Assembly: GCF_014698115.1 (NCBI RefSeq)
Contig: NZ_JACJSJ010000055.1
Coordinates: 1 to 51,354 of the forward strand
Length of the DNA: 51,354 nt
Direction: 5' to 3'
DNA from: Nostoc sp. FACHB-973
Lineage (GTDB): Bacteria > Cyanobacteriota > Cyanobacteriia > Cyanobacteriales > Nostocaceae
The notes below the pieces were generated by a model that saw only the letters and a list, made by a program, of their open reading frames with translations, was not told the DNA's origin and did not search any database. Shown here piece after piece: positions 18,465-27,317 of the stretch. The position numbers and the translations under genes are program-made. The stretch's first letter is position 1. Every line of letters begins with the position of its first letter.

Positions 18465-18785
18465 ATGAAAAGAATTATGAATAATGACCGTCTACTAAAT
18501 ATTCATCCTGGAGAAATCTTACAGTTGGAATTTTTAGACCCATTAAATATCACCCCTGATCGATTAAGCAAAGATATAGGTGTAGGTCAGACACGAATTA
18601 GTGAGATTTTATCTGGAAAGCTTAGTATTACAGCAGACACAGCCTTGCGTTTATCTCGCTACTTTGGTAATAGCGCTCAGTTTTGGTTGAATTTACAAAC
18701 CCAATACGATATACGCCAAGCTCTCGAAGAAAATACAGAAGTTTACAATCAAATACCTAAGTTTCCCTTCAATGATGTAGCCTGA
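18465..18785 (+). CDS. higA: HigA-type antitoxin
   Basis: A 106-aa XRE-family HTH protein of the HigA addiction-module group. It carries IHPGEILQLEFLDPLNI at the N-terminus and the HTH in LSKDIGVGQTRISEILSGK, then TADTALRLSRYFGNSAQFWLNLQ. It should neutralise HigB and repress the shared promoter upstream of 18177. A second ATG at 18477 is a possible start. Both genes look intact. Confidence 0.92.
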   Translation: MKRIMNNDRLLNIHPGEILQLEFLDPLNITPDRLSKDIGVGQTRISEILSGKLSITADTALRLSRYFGNSAQFWLNLQTQYDIRQALEENTEVYNQIPKFPFNDVA

Positions 18786-18798
18786 GTTTGTCAAATAC

Positions 18799-19677
18799 AT
18801 GGAGGTTTCGTTGATGTCTCTTGCTTCTTCTGCTAAATCAATTGATGATAATTTGAAAAAATTGGTAGAGGAAATTGAAGCACAAAGTCCTAATTTATCA
18901 GTTTTAGCAGCACGTCAATTTCGCTATAGCTTGCGTCAAACTCCAGTAGAAGTAAATATCAAAGAACCCCGCCAATTCAACGTACTTGAAGAATTTATTA
19001 TTCGCGCTGCTATTGAATTTCAACCTCCGCCAACCGAAGAAGAATTAGCCTCTGTACTTGGGCTGGATTCTGTATTTATCCGCAGTACTACAGCAAATCT
19101 TCGGTCATTACAAACTCTATCGGCAACATCGCCAATTACAGTTACTCAGGAAGGACGTTCATTTTATGAAAAAGGGTCTGTACCACAGCCCCCATATCCT
19201 CTACAGCTTAATGCTATTACAGAGCCTTTCAGCAACAAAATAGCTTTTCAATTTGAATCTTTAAACGAAACAGTAATAAATTTCCCTGACTTAGCAGACT
19301 TTATAACTCTTGATAAGACAATTGATATTTCGTCGTTACCACTTGAGGAAATCCAAAAAAGTATTCAGACTTCAGATTTAGCACTTCATGTACCAGAACA
19401 AGGAAAAATCGTTACTTCCTTCAAGGTAGTAGCTTCGACTCAAAAAATTTGGCAAAAGATATCACTTTTGCTTATTTTCGATGTTATTGAAGATAAGTTG
19501 AGTATTCAAATCAGAAATGGCAAACAAATTTTAGAATCAGCAACAAACTGCTTAGAGATGCTACACAATGAAGGTAAAATAACCTTGGAAGCATTATGTA
19601 ATTTGTCAACTGAAACCATCAATTTGGAACGTGAAGCGATTCTGAAGCAGAAAAACGTCGAAAAATCTACCAGATGA
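18799..19677 (+). CDS. Unknown HTH-containing protein, probably frameshifted near its end
   Basis: A 292-aa protein beginning 13 bp after higA; MSLASS at 18814 may be the real start. Residues about 75-110 (PPTEEELASVLGLDSVFIRSTT) look like a winged-helix or HTH segment. The middle part has a beta-rich, soluble composition. The frame ends in EKSTR, but from 19644 another frame reads EAEKRRKIYQMIQQLLKQH without a stop until 19802, a strongly protein-like helix. A one-base indel near 19640 therefore probably cut off a longer protein, and no further domain follows before the tRNA. I do not recognise the family with certainty. Confidence 0.65.
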   Translation: MEVSLMSLASSAKSIDDNLKKLVEEIEAQSPNLSVLAARQFRYSLRQTPVEVNIKEPRQFNVLEEFIIRAAIEFQPPPTEEELASVLGLDSVFIRSTTANLRSLQTLSATSPITVTQEGRSFYEKGSVPQPPYPLQLNAITEPFSNKIAFQFESLNETVINFPDLADFITLDKTIDISSLPLEEIQKSIQTSDLALHVPEQGKIVTSFKVVASTQKIWQKISLLLIFDVIEDKLSIQIRNGKQILESATNCLEMLHNEGKITLEALCNLSTETINLEREAILKQKNVEKSTR

Positions 19678-19770
19678 TTCAACAACTTTTAAAACAGCAC
19701 TTTGATTGCAGCAGAAATGGTGTCAAGTTATTGGCGCGATCGCAATCAACAATCGTCAATAATTATTGTA

Positions 19771-19793
19771 GAGACGGCGATTTATCGCGTCTC
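19771..19793. repeat. Degenerate GAGACGGCGA...TCGCGTCTC palindrome
   Basis: GAGACGGCGA and TCGCGTCTC are inverted around TTTA with one extra G. This is a diverged member of the palindrome family at 552 and 6310. Confidence 0.75.
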
Positions 19794-19838
19794 TTGCCCT
19801 AATTTTGAAACGGCATAAGAATTTGTACTGAATTAAAA

Positions 19839-19911
19839 CGAGCGCGGCAGGGTTCGAACCTGCGACCGATTGCTTAGAAGGCAATTGCTCTATCCACTGA
19901 GCTACGCGCCC
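19839..19911 (-). tRNA. tRNA-Arg (anticodon UCU)
   Basis: The complement folds as a full tRNA of 73 nt without CCA. The acceptor stem GGGCGCG pairs with CGCGCTC with one G-U. The D arm holds TAGCTCAGTGGATAGAGCA, the anticodon loop is CTTCTAA (anticodon TCT), and the T arm holds GGTTCGAACC. There is no intron. It is flanked by the decaying accessory block, a place where integrations often occur, but no attachment-site duplicate was seen. Confidence 0.97.
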
Positions 19912-20271
19912 AAAATAATACAGCGGCTCCCAAAAGAGTCACCTAGATTATTATATCGCTTTACCTGACTAAGAAGCAATGGAAAATTGCAGATTTATCA
20001 CTAGCAAGGCTAAGATCCAAGTCGCTAGTTATTCAATGTACACTAAAAACGAAGCAGATGGGGTATTGGTTAGATATATTGTGTTGTCAAGGGGTTGTTT
20101 ACCCTCGGCCGAGTCTTTCTGGGCAGCTTACTCTGGTGAAGTATCTAGCGAAGCGATCGGCTTAGTCCATTTTTACAGCACGCTAGGTAATTTCAGCCTT
20201 GGCGATGCTGCCAAATGCCATTATATATTCCATATTAAGAATGCCCCTGTGAGGAGTTATTTGCTAGTGCC
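19912..20271. other. Gap upstream of a conserved gene, no supported gene
   Basis: 360 bp follow the tRNA start. A 123-codon open frame crosses it (19979-20350), but it is Cys/Ser-rich, overlaps the conserved gene at 20272 by 79 bp and resembles no family, so I do not call it. The region must hold the promoter of the downstream gene and of the tRNA. Confidence 0.4.
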
Positions 20272-20934
20272 ATGTTTATTCTCAAACGGCAGGATGTTGA
20301 AATATCAAGCATTCAGCACCCAAAACGGGATCAGCAGGTGCCGATCCTAGATTATCAAGGGCAGACTTTTCGCTTGATTAGTGTCTTTAAAGCTAGTCAA
20401 GAAGAAGAAGCTAGAGCCTTATGGAGAGAATTAACGGATAACCGGGGTAAAGCCTGTGTTTTACTGGAGGAACCGGAACGCTTTAGCGTTTGGGGCAAAA
20501 TCCGTTTAGAACAGTTGGGTAATGACACAGGTGGTAGTCATGGCAAAACCGGGATTTTGATCCAAGGGTGTATTTTACTGTTGCAAGGTGTTTATATCGA
20601 TATTGAAGAGTTTTTGGGTGCTAGGCAAGCTGCATTATTTGAGAAAGATATTGCGGAGGTATTTCAGCAAAAGCAATTTCCCCAAGCATCTCCTCCAGAA
20701 ACAGTTAAATCTTTGGTATCTACCAATCCTTTGATTGCACCCAAACTGCCTCCCTGGCAAGAAAATCACGTAGTTATCCTTTTGCAAGAATTGCATCGAC
20801 TAGGCAAGTCGTATTTTGGTAACGCTAACTTTACCAAACAAGTGATTTATAAGTTAGAAGATATGCCAGAAGCAGAGCGATCGCTGTTTATCACTTGGCT
20901 AAATCAATCAGCACTGGGTAAACTATGGCAATAG
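20272..20934 (+). CDS. Conserved cyanobacterial hypothetical protein, 220 aa
   Basis: A soluble protein with no signal or membrane segment. It starts MFILKRQDVEISSI and includes SQEEEARALWRELTDNRGKA, FSVWGKIRLEQLG and EDMPEAERSLFITWLNQS. I believe this type is widespread in cyanobacteria, but no function is known to me. The start ATG is the only candidate near the N-terminus. It lies 140 bp upstream of a membrane protein on the same strand. Confidence 0.75.
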   Translation: MFILKRQDVEISSIQHPKRDQQVPILDYQGQTFRLISVFKASQEEEARALWRELTDNRGKACVLLEEPERFSVWGKIRLEQLGNDTGGSHGKTGILIQGCILLLQGVYIDIEEFLGARQAALFEKDIAEVFQQKQFPQASPPETVKSLVSTNPLIAPKLPPWQENHVVILLQELHRLGKSYFGNANFTKQVIYKLEDMPEAERSLFITWLNQSALGKLWQ

Positions 20935-21074
20935 TCTGGAAGTTTTTTCCAAAAGTTCCTACTACTGGCACTTGTTTTTTGTGTCCAATTGTGTATTGTG
21001 TGGCAGACAAACTGCTAATTATACGATCCTTTAACTCAAAATACTGCCAGAGTGCATCTACATAGTCAAGCCTT

Positions 21075-21929
21075 ATGAATAACTCTTACGACAATTCCTT
21101 GGTTCCTAAATCGATTTTCACCACTCAGAACATTGTTTTGGCTAATGTTGGTTGGGGCGTACTGGCACTGTTATACTTTTTGTTGTTTAGTGCCAAAATT
21201 CCCGCAGCCGATGGCATAGAAAGCCGAGCCGAGTGGTATGTGATTGGCACAAATATTTTTGAAGCCTTAGCTTATTTGGGCGCTGGTATCTTATGCTTGA
21301 GGAACTGGCTTAGTCCGCAAATCGTCAGTGGTCGGAACGTTTGGCTCTCTATTGGCTTGGGTATGCTTTCCTATTTCGTTGGAGGGATAATTTTCGGGTA
21401 TACCGAAATAGTTTTAAAACAAGAACCGGATGTGTCTTTAGGCGATATATTTTTTGTATTGAGTTATCTGTTACTTGGCGCAGGCATGATTTTAGCTGTG
21501 GCTTCCAGGCGAATCAATCTGGAAAAATGGCAGTGGCTAATTGTGTTAGCAATTGCTTTATTCGGTAGTTTGTTAGCATGGTGGATTTCTATGCAACAGG
21601 AAGCACCCTCGGAACTGTTAGTCGCTATTTTGAATTGGTTTTACGTAGTTAGCGACGTAGTTCTGTTAATTATTGCTACCACTCTGCTGTTAGCCTTTTG
21701 GGGAGGAAGAGTTTCCCAGTCTTGGCGAATGATTGCAGCGGCGGCCTTTTCGCTCTACATTGCAGATATGTGGTTCAAATACGCTGACGGGTTTACTAAT
21801 TATCAAAGTGGAGAGATATTAGAAGTGTTTTGGGTGTTTAGTGGAGTGTTATTTGGCATGGGCGCCGCCCTAGAATATGACGCATCACTCAGACGAACGC
21901 GGCGTACCAGCACACGAAAACGAGCTTAG
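21075..21929 (+). CDS. Conserved multi-pass membrane protein, 284 aa
   Basis: About eight hydrophobic segments can be seen, for example IVLANVGWGVLALLYFLLF, ALAYLGAGILCLRNWL, SIGLGMLSYFVGGIIFGYT, IFFVLSYLLLGAGMILAVA, WLIVLAIALFGSLLAWWI and VVLLIIATTLLLAFW. The C-terminus is basic (RRTRRTSTRKRA), hence cytoplasmic. No catalytic motif was recognised. It ends 9-21 bp before the HTH protein gene, so the two are probably one operon. Confidence 0.78.
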   Translation: MNNSYDNSLVPKSIFTTQNIVLANVGWGVLALLYFLLFSAKIPAADGIESRAEWYVIGTNIFEALAYLGAGILCLRNWLSPQIVSGRNVWLSIGLGMLSYFVGGIIFGYTEIVLKQEPDVSLGDIFFVLSYLLLGAGMILAVASRRINLEKWQWLIVLAIALFGSLLAWWISMQQEAPSELLVAILNWFYVVSDVVLLIIATTLLLAFWGGRVSQSWRMIAAAAFSLYIADMWFKYADGFTNYQSGEILEVFWVFSGVLFGMGAALEYDASLRRTRRTSTRKRA

Positions 21930-21938
21930 CAAAGATTT

Positions 21939-22949
21939 TTGGTATCTACCGTGAGAAAATTAACAGACTCTGACAAACAAGAAATTCTGAAGTTATATCG
22001 AGAAAGTGCCGAAACAACTTCAACTTTAGCAGACCGCTATGGTGTAAGTAACTCGACAATTAGTCGCCTGCTGAAAAGCACTTTGCCAGAAGACGAGTAT
22101 GAATACTTAGTCTCTTTAAAGCGGGCTGCCAGGACTCCTGAGGGTAGGGCACAGGTAAACTATGAGCAGTTACCGCTGCTGAGTCAACCAGAGCCAGAAA
22201 TCCAAGTTCCACCTAGCGACAGCCAGCCCAAAGTGGTAGAGGTTGAACCGCAGGTGCGTCGGATAATAGTAGAGGAGGAACCCTACTCAGAAGATACTGA
22301 CGATGATTTAAATGCTGCTAGCAGACGGGTGCGGCGACGCCCCTCAGCGACGGAAAAACCGAAGCTACGAATCACAGAAAAATTAGAAACTCCAGAACCA
22401 AAACCTCTGGAAATAGCCAGTGTCCCTAGCCCCAGACTCAAGGATGAACGTCCAGAAGCAACTGTCATAGCACAGATGCTGGGAGAAGACTTGCTAGACG
22501 AATCAGAGGATTTGGAGGATTTGGAAGATGACGATTTAGAAGATGATGACTTTGAGGAGGAAGATGACTTCGAGGAAGATGACTTTGATGAGTTAAGACC
22601 TCTAGTCACAAAACGCAGACCAGGTGAAGCATCAGTTCAAGTTTTACCACTATCGGCAGCCCATTTGCCAAAAACTTGCTATTTGGTGATTGACCGTTCT
22701 TCGGAATTAATTACGCGGCCTCTCAAGGATTTTGGCGACTTGGGGCAAATTCCCAACCTGGAAACCCAGCAAAGAACCCTGCCGGTGTTTGATAACCATC
22801 GTGTAGCCAAGCGCTTTTCTACCAAACGCGATCGCGTGATTAAAGTCCCCGATAGTAAAATGCTCCATAAGGCTCGTACTCATCTCCAAGCCAAGGGAAT
22901 CACCCGACTGTTGATTGATGGTCAAGTCTACTCTTTGTCTACGGTTTAA
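21939..22949 (+). CDS. HTH protein with a highly acidic middle region
   Basis: A 336-aa protein. Residues about 7-45 form a transposase-like HTH (DKQEILKLYRESAETTSTLA, then YGVSNSTISRLL). Residues about 185-225 are nearly all Asp and Glu (EDLEDDDLEDDDFEEEDD). The C-terminal part (HLPKTCYLVIDRSSELITRP, then KMLHKARTHLQAKGITRLLI) seems a separate small domain. The start is either TTG at 21939 or GTG at 21951; neither has a strong ribosome site. A DNA-binding regulator is plausible. The acidic stretch could mimic nucleic acid, but that is a guess. Confidence 0.8.
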   Translation: MVSTVRKLTDSDKQEILKLYRESAETTSTLADRYGVSNSTISRLLKSTLPEDEYEYLVSLKRAARTPEGRAQVNYEQLPLLSQPEPEIQVPPSDSQPKVVEVEPQVRRIIVEEEPYSEDTDDDLNAASRRVRRRPSATEKPKLRITEKLETPEPKPLEIASVPSPRLKDERPEATVIAQMLGEDLLDESEDLEDLEDDDLEDDDFEEEDDFEEDDFDELRPLVTKRRPGEASVQVLPLSAAHLPKTCYLVIDRSSELITRPLKDFGDLGQIPNLETQQRTLPVFDNHRVAKRFSTKRDRVIKVPDSKMLHKARTHLQAKGITRLLIDGQVYSLSTV

Positions 22950-22953
22950 GAGT

Positions 22954-24040
<1,087 letters not shown>

Positions 24041-24431
24041 TATTCAATCTCCAATAATTGCTAAAAATTAACTTTATAGATTTACTCTCTAGTTTGTTGC
24101 CACAGATGCTACAGGCTACTTTTTCATCCTATGTGAAAAGGTCAGAGAAAGTCAGGTCAGTGGCTGTTGTTCGACTGAATTGCGGTTAATTTTGAGTTCC
24201 CATAACTATGCCACTTTTAAAAGCGTCTGTTTTGAAGATAAGAAATTCGGAATCTCAGAAAAAACAAGTGTAATTATAGCATTTTGCTCAAAATCATTCA
24301 GCTAATTGTTCTTAAGTCTGGTGCATCAATCCCAACAGCTACTTAAGAAAATTCCAGAATTATCTGGAACATTTTTACTGGGTTTTCGACTGGGAATATA
24401 ACAGTAAAAAATACAAAATTTGGTCACAATT
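24041..24431. other. Intergenic region with an orphan terminator
   Basis: This 391-bp gap separates divergent genes. It contains a plus-strand intrinsic-terminator shape at 24352-24377 and no coding frame. Since no plus-strand gene precedes it, a small RNA or a leader attenuator is possible. Confidence 0.45.
24352..24377 (+). terminator. Intrinsic-terminator-like hairpin ahead of the outer-membrane-type gene
   Basis: TTCCAGA (24352-24358) pairs with TCTGGAA (24363-24369) around a 4-nt loop, followed by CATTTTTA. It lies 55-80 bp before the ATG at 24432. Confidence 0.55.
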
Positions 24432-24971
24432 ATGAAACGCTTGCTCAAGTCTTTACTAACAATTTCTGCATTATCTTCTTTAGTAATTGCTCCTGTTCTT
24501 CTATCACCTGGTCAAGCTTCTGCGGAAACCAAAAAGGGCACTGATGCTAGTTACGTCGGTGCTGGTATTGCAGCTGGCGTTACTAGCGGCGGACAAGGTA
24601 TTAACGATGATGCCACATTTGGTGGTAATGTCGCAGCTCGGGTGAAATTAGGAAATACGCCGTTTTCTGCACGGGGTAATGTTCTCTGGAGTGATAAAAC
24701 TAGTGCCATCATCCCAGAAGTTTCTCTGGATGTGCCCATTGCTAATAGAACTAATGCCTATTTAACTGGTGGTTATTCTTTTGTAGAGAAAGATGGTTCC
24801 CCAACTCCTATAGGTAACAAAGATGCAGTGGTGTTAGGTGCTGGTGTTGAATCTGAAGTTGCTAACAATTTCCTCCTCTACACTAATGCCAAAGTAGGAA
24901 TTAATGCTTATCAAAATAGTGATACTCCTGCTGTTAGCATCAACGCTGGTATTGGCTATAGCTTCAAATAA
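24432..24971 (+). CDS. Exported small outer-membrane beta-barrel-like protein
   Basis: A 179-aa protein from the ATG at 24432 (MKRLLKSLL); an upstream in-frame start at 24420 adds four residues. The first 32 residues form a clear signal peptide ending GQASAE. The mature part is made of alternating strands (FGGNVAARVKLG, FSARGNVLW, NAYLTGGYSF, VVLGAGVES, FLLYTNAKVGI) and ends in ISYSFK-like GIGYSFK with a C-terminal aromatic, as in outer-membrane barrels. No specific porin family was recognised. It is followed by a palindrome at 25075-25102. Confidence 0.75.
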   Translation: MKRLLKSLLTISALSSLVIAPVLLSPGQASAETKKGTDASYVGAGIAAGVTSGGQGINDDATFGGNVAARVKLGNTPFSARGNVLWSDKTSAIIPEVSLDVPIANRTNAYLTGGYSFVEKDGSPTPIGNKDAVVLGAGVESEVANNFLLYTNAKVGINAYQNSDTPAVSINAGIGYSFK

Positions 24972-25400
24972 AAGATGACTAAAACAGTCAGCAAGCCTGA
25001 GCTAGGATTCCTGGCTGAGTGCTGAATGGAAAAAAATGTTGCCAGTATCACCTGAGTGAAGATAAATGTTGAGAGTAGGGTAGCACAGCTGTGCTACCCT
25101 ACTTATTGTGTGTATTTCAGGCAATGGAAAACCGCTACAGTTATCGAGAAAAAACTCTTTTTTCGTTAAATCGAACTCAGGAGTCTTCAATCACTCTATA
25201 CTTTACTCAGTACTAGGCACTCTCAAGAACTGGTTTTGTTAAGTGTTAGATCACTGAGAAAGCCGACTTTTGCCGTGTTAAAATCAGAATATTCCTCATT
25301 ATTCCGGCCGGATTACCGGGGATAAACTAGCCGAAAGGATACTTATATCTTGCTACTTCGGCATCTACAAATGCTTTATTGAGAATACTATACAACTCTC
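24972..25400. other. Intergenic region upstream of sulfite reductase
   Basis: 429 bp. It contains the 28-bp palindrome at 25075-25102 and a GC-rich palindrome TCCGGCCGGA at 25303-25312, followed by TACCGGGG. The latter lies about 90 bp before the sir ATG and may be an operator. TATACAAC near 25389 is close to the ATG. No gene was seen. Confidence 0.5.
25075..25102. repeat. 28-bp perfect palindrome
   Basis: GTAGGGTAGCACAG followed directly by its reverse complement. The inner 22 bp are identical to the centre of the element at 9483-9584, and GCACAGCTGTGC recurs at 40989-41000. It may act as a terminator of the preceding gene and belongs to a dispersed family. Confidence 0.9.
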
Positions 25401-27317
25401 ATGGTTAAATCTGCTCCTTCCCCCGTCGCTAGCCGTAAGCCTTCTAAAGTAGAAGTCATTAAGGAAAATAGTAATTTTTTACGCGAACCTGTAGCAACTG
25501 AGATTCTTGAAGACACTACTCATTTTACGGAAAATGCAGTGCAGCTGTTGAAGTTTCACGGCTCTTATCAACAGGATAACCGCGATAACCGCACTAAGGG
25601 ACAGGAAAAAGATTACCAGTTTATGCTGCGGACAAAAAACCCCGGTGGCTTGGTACCGCCTCAGCTGTATCTGGCTTTAGATAAACTGGCTGATGAGTAT
25701 GGTAACCACACTTTACGAGCCACTACCCGTCAAGGTTTCCAACTGCACGGAATTTTAAAGAAGAATCTTAAAACAGCAATTGCCACCATTGTCAACAATC
25801 TGGGTTCAACTTTGGGAGCTTGCGGCGACATCAACCGCAATGTGATGGCACCACCAGCCCCGTTTAAAAATCGCCCAGAGTATCAGTATGCTTGGGATTA
25901 TGCCCAGAATATTGCTGATTTGCTTTCACCACAAACAGGCGCTTATTACGAAATTTGGTTAGATGGGGAAAAGGTAATTAGCGGCGAAGAAAATCCAGAG
26001 GTGACGGCGGCACGATCGCGCAATGGCAATGGCACAATAATTCATGACAACGAAGAACCGATTTACGGCACCCACTATATGCCTCGTAAGTTCAAAGCTT
26101 GCGTGACAGTACCAGGAGATAATTCGGTTGATTTATATTCCCAAGACCTGACGTTGGTGGTAATTACCAATAAGAAGGGAGAATTAGAAGGATTTAATAT
26201 TTTTGCTGGCGGTGGCTTAGGCAGAACACACAATAAAGAAGAAACTTTCGCTAGGTTAGCAGATCCAATTTGCTATGTAGCCAAAGAAGACGTTTACGAT
26301 ATAGTGAAAGCGATTGTAGCCACTCAAAGAGATTATGGCGATCGCACTGACCGCCGTCACGCCAGATTAAAATATTTAATCAACGATTGGGGTGTAGATA
26401 AATTCATCGCTCAAGTTGAAGAATACTTTGGTAAGACACTTACACCCTTGAAATCATTGCCAGAGTGGAAATATCACGATTTCCTCGGCTGGAACGAACA
26501 AGGCGATGGCAAGCTATTCTTAGGAATTTCAATTGACAATGGTCGCATTAAAGACGAAGGTTCGTTTCAACTGAAAACCGCTTTACGGGAAATTGTCGAG
26601 CAATTTAACTTGCCCATCCGCCTGACGCCCCACCAAAATTTGATTTTTTACGATATCGAAGCAGATAAAAAAGAAGCCATTCAAGAAATTCTCAGCCGTC
26701 ACGGTGTCGGAGATGACCCTGGTAAAATTGAACCTTTAGAGCGCTATGCAATGGCTTGCCCTGCTTTGCCTACCTGCGGCTTGGCAATTACCGAATCAGA
26801 ACGGGCAATACCGGGGATTTTGGAGCGAATTCGCGCTCTGCTGAATAAATTAGGTTTACAAAAAGAACATTTTGTGGTAAGGATGACCGGCTGTCCTAAC
26901 GGCTGCGCTCGTCCCTACATGGCAGAATTGGCCTTTGTGGGTAGCGCCCCAGAAAGTTACCAATTGTGGTTAGGTGGTTCACCAAATCAAACACGATTGG
27001 CGCAACCTTACACAGAAAAGCTGCACCATAATGACTTGGAAAGCTTCCTAGAGCCAATTTTTGTTTACTTTAAGAAATCACGGAAATCGAAAGAAAGCTT
27101 TGGTGATTTTTGCGATCGCGTTGGTTTTGATGCCATCCGCGAATTTAGCGCCACCTACGAACCTGGTACAGCTAATGGCGCGAACAAATCACGCCACCGG
27201 GTAAATCTGAAGGCTGATATTTATGGCAAATTGAAGGAAGTATCCGACAGCCAAGGTAAGCCAATGACTCAGTTGGTAACCGAAGCCTTAGAAGCTTACT
27301 TCCAGAATCTTTCCTAA
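25401..27317 (+). CDS. sir: Ferredoxin-sulfite reductase with a C-terminal RHH-like tail
   Basis: A 638-aa enzyme that reduces sulfite to sulfide with six electrons from ferredoxin, in sulfate assimilation. The siroheme-[4Fe-4S] ligands are Cys453 and Cys459 (CPALPTC) and Cys498 and Cys502 (CPNGC). RATTRQGFQLHGI and GDINRNVMAPPAP are typical of sulfite rather than nitrite reductase. Both nitrite/sulfite half-domains are complete by about residue 585. Residues 600-638 add RVNLKADIYGKLKEVSDSQG and MTQLVTEALEAYF, a strand and two helices as in ribbon-helix-helix DNA-binding domains. Its stop overlaps the rsmE start. Confidence 0.94.
   Translation: MVKSAPSPVASRKPSKVEVIKENSNFLREPVATEILEDTTHFTENAVQLLKFHGSYQQDNRDNRTKGQEKDYQFMLRTKNPGGLVPPQLYLALDKLADEYGNHTLRATTRQGFQLHGILKKNLKTAIATIVNNLGSTLGACGDINRNVMAPPAPFKNRPEYQYAWDYAQNIADLLSPQTGAYYEIWLDGEKVISGEENPEVTAARSRNGNGTIIHDNEEPIYGTHYMPRKFKACVTVPGDNSVDLYSQDLTLVVITNKKGELEGFNIFAGGGLGRTHNKEETFARLADPICYVAKEDVYDIVKAIVATQRDYGDRTDRRHARLKYLINDWGVDKFIAQVEEYFGKTLTPLKSLPEWKYHDFLGWNEQGDGKLFLGISIDNGRIKDEGSFQLKTALREIVEQFNLPIRLTPHQNLIFYDIEADKKEAIQEILSRHGVGDDPGKIEPLERYAMACPALPTCGLAITESERAIPGILERIRALLNKLGLQKEHFVVRMTGCPNGCARPYMAELAFVGSAPESYQLWLGGSPNQTRLAQPYTEKLHHNDLESFLEPIFVYFKKSRKSKESFGDFCDRVGFDAIREFSATYEPGTANGANKSRHRVNLKADIYGKLKEVSDSQGKPMTQLVTEALEAYFQNLS

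Noticed and set aside
19839..19911. tRNA-Arg as an integration site of an island
   Set aside because: No second copy of the tRNA 3' end and no integrase gene were seen in the window.
19979..20350. 123-codon open frame after the tRNA
   Set aside because: It overlaps the conserved gene at 20272 by 79 bp, has an unnatural Cys/Ser-rich composition and no ribosome site or family likeness.
22283..22609. 108-codon minus-strand frame made mostly of Ser and Lys
   Set aside because: It is the antisense of the Asp/Glu run in the HTH protein gene; the Ser-Lys pattern is a mirror of acidic codons.
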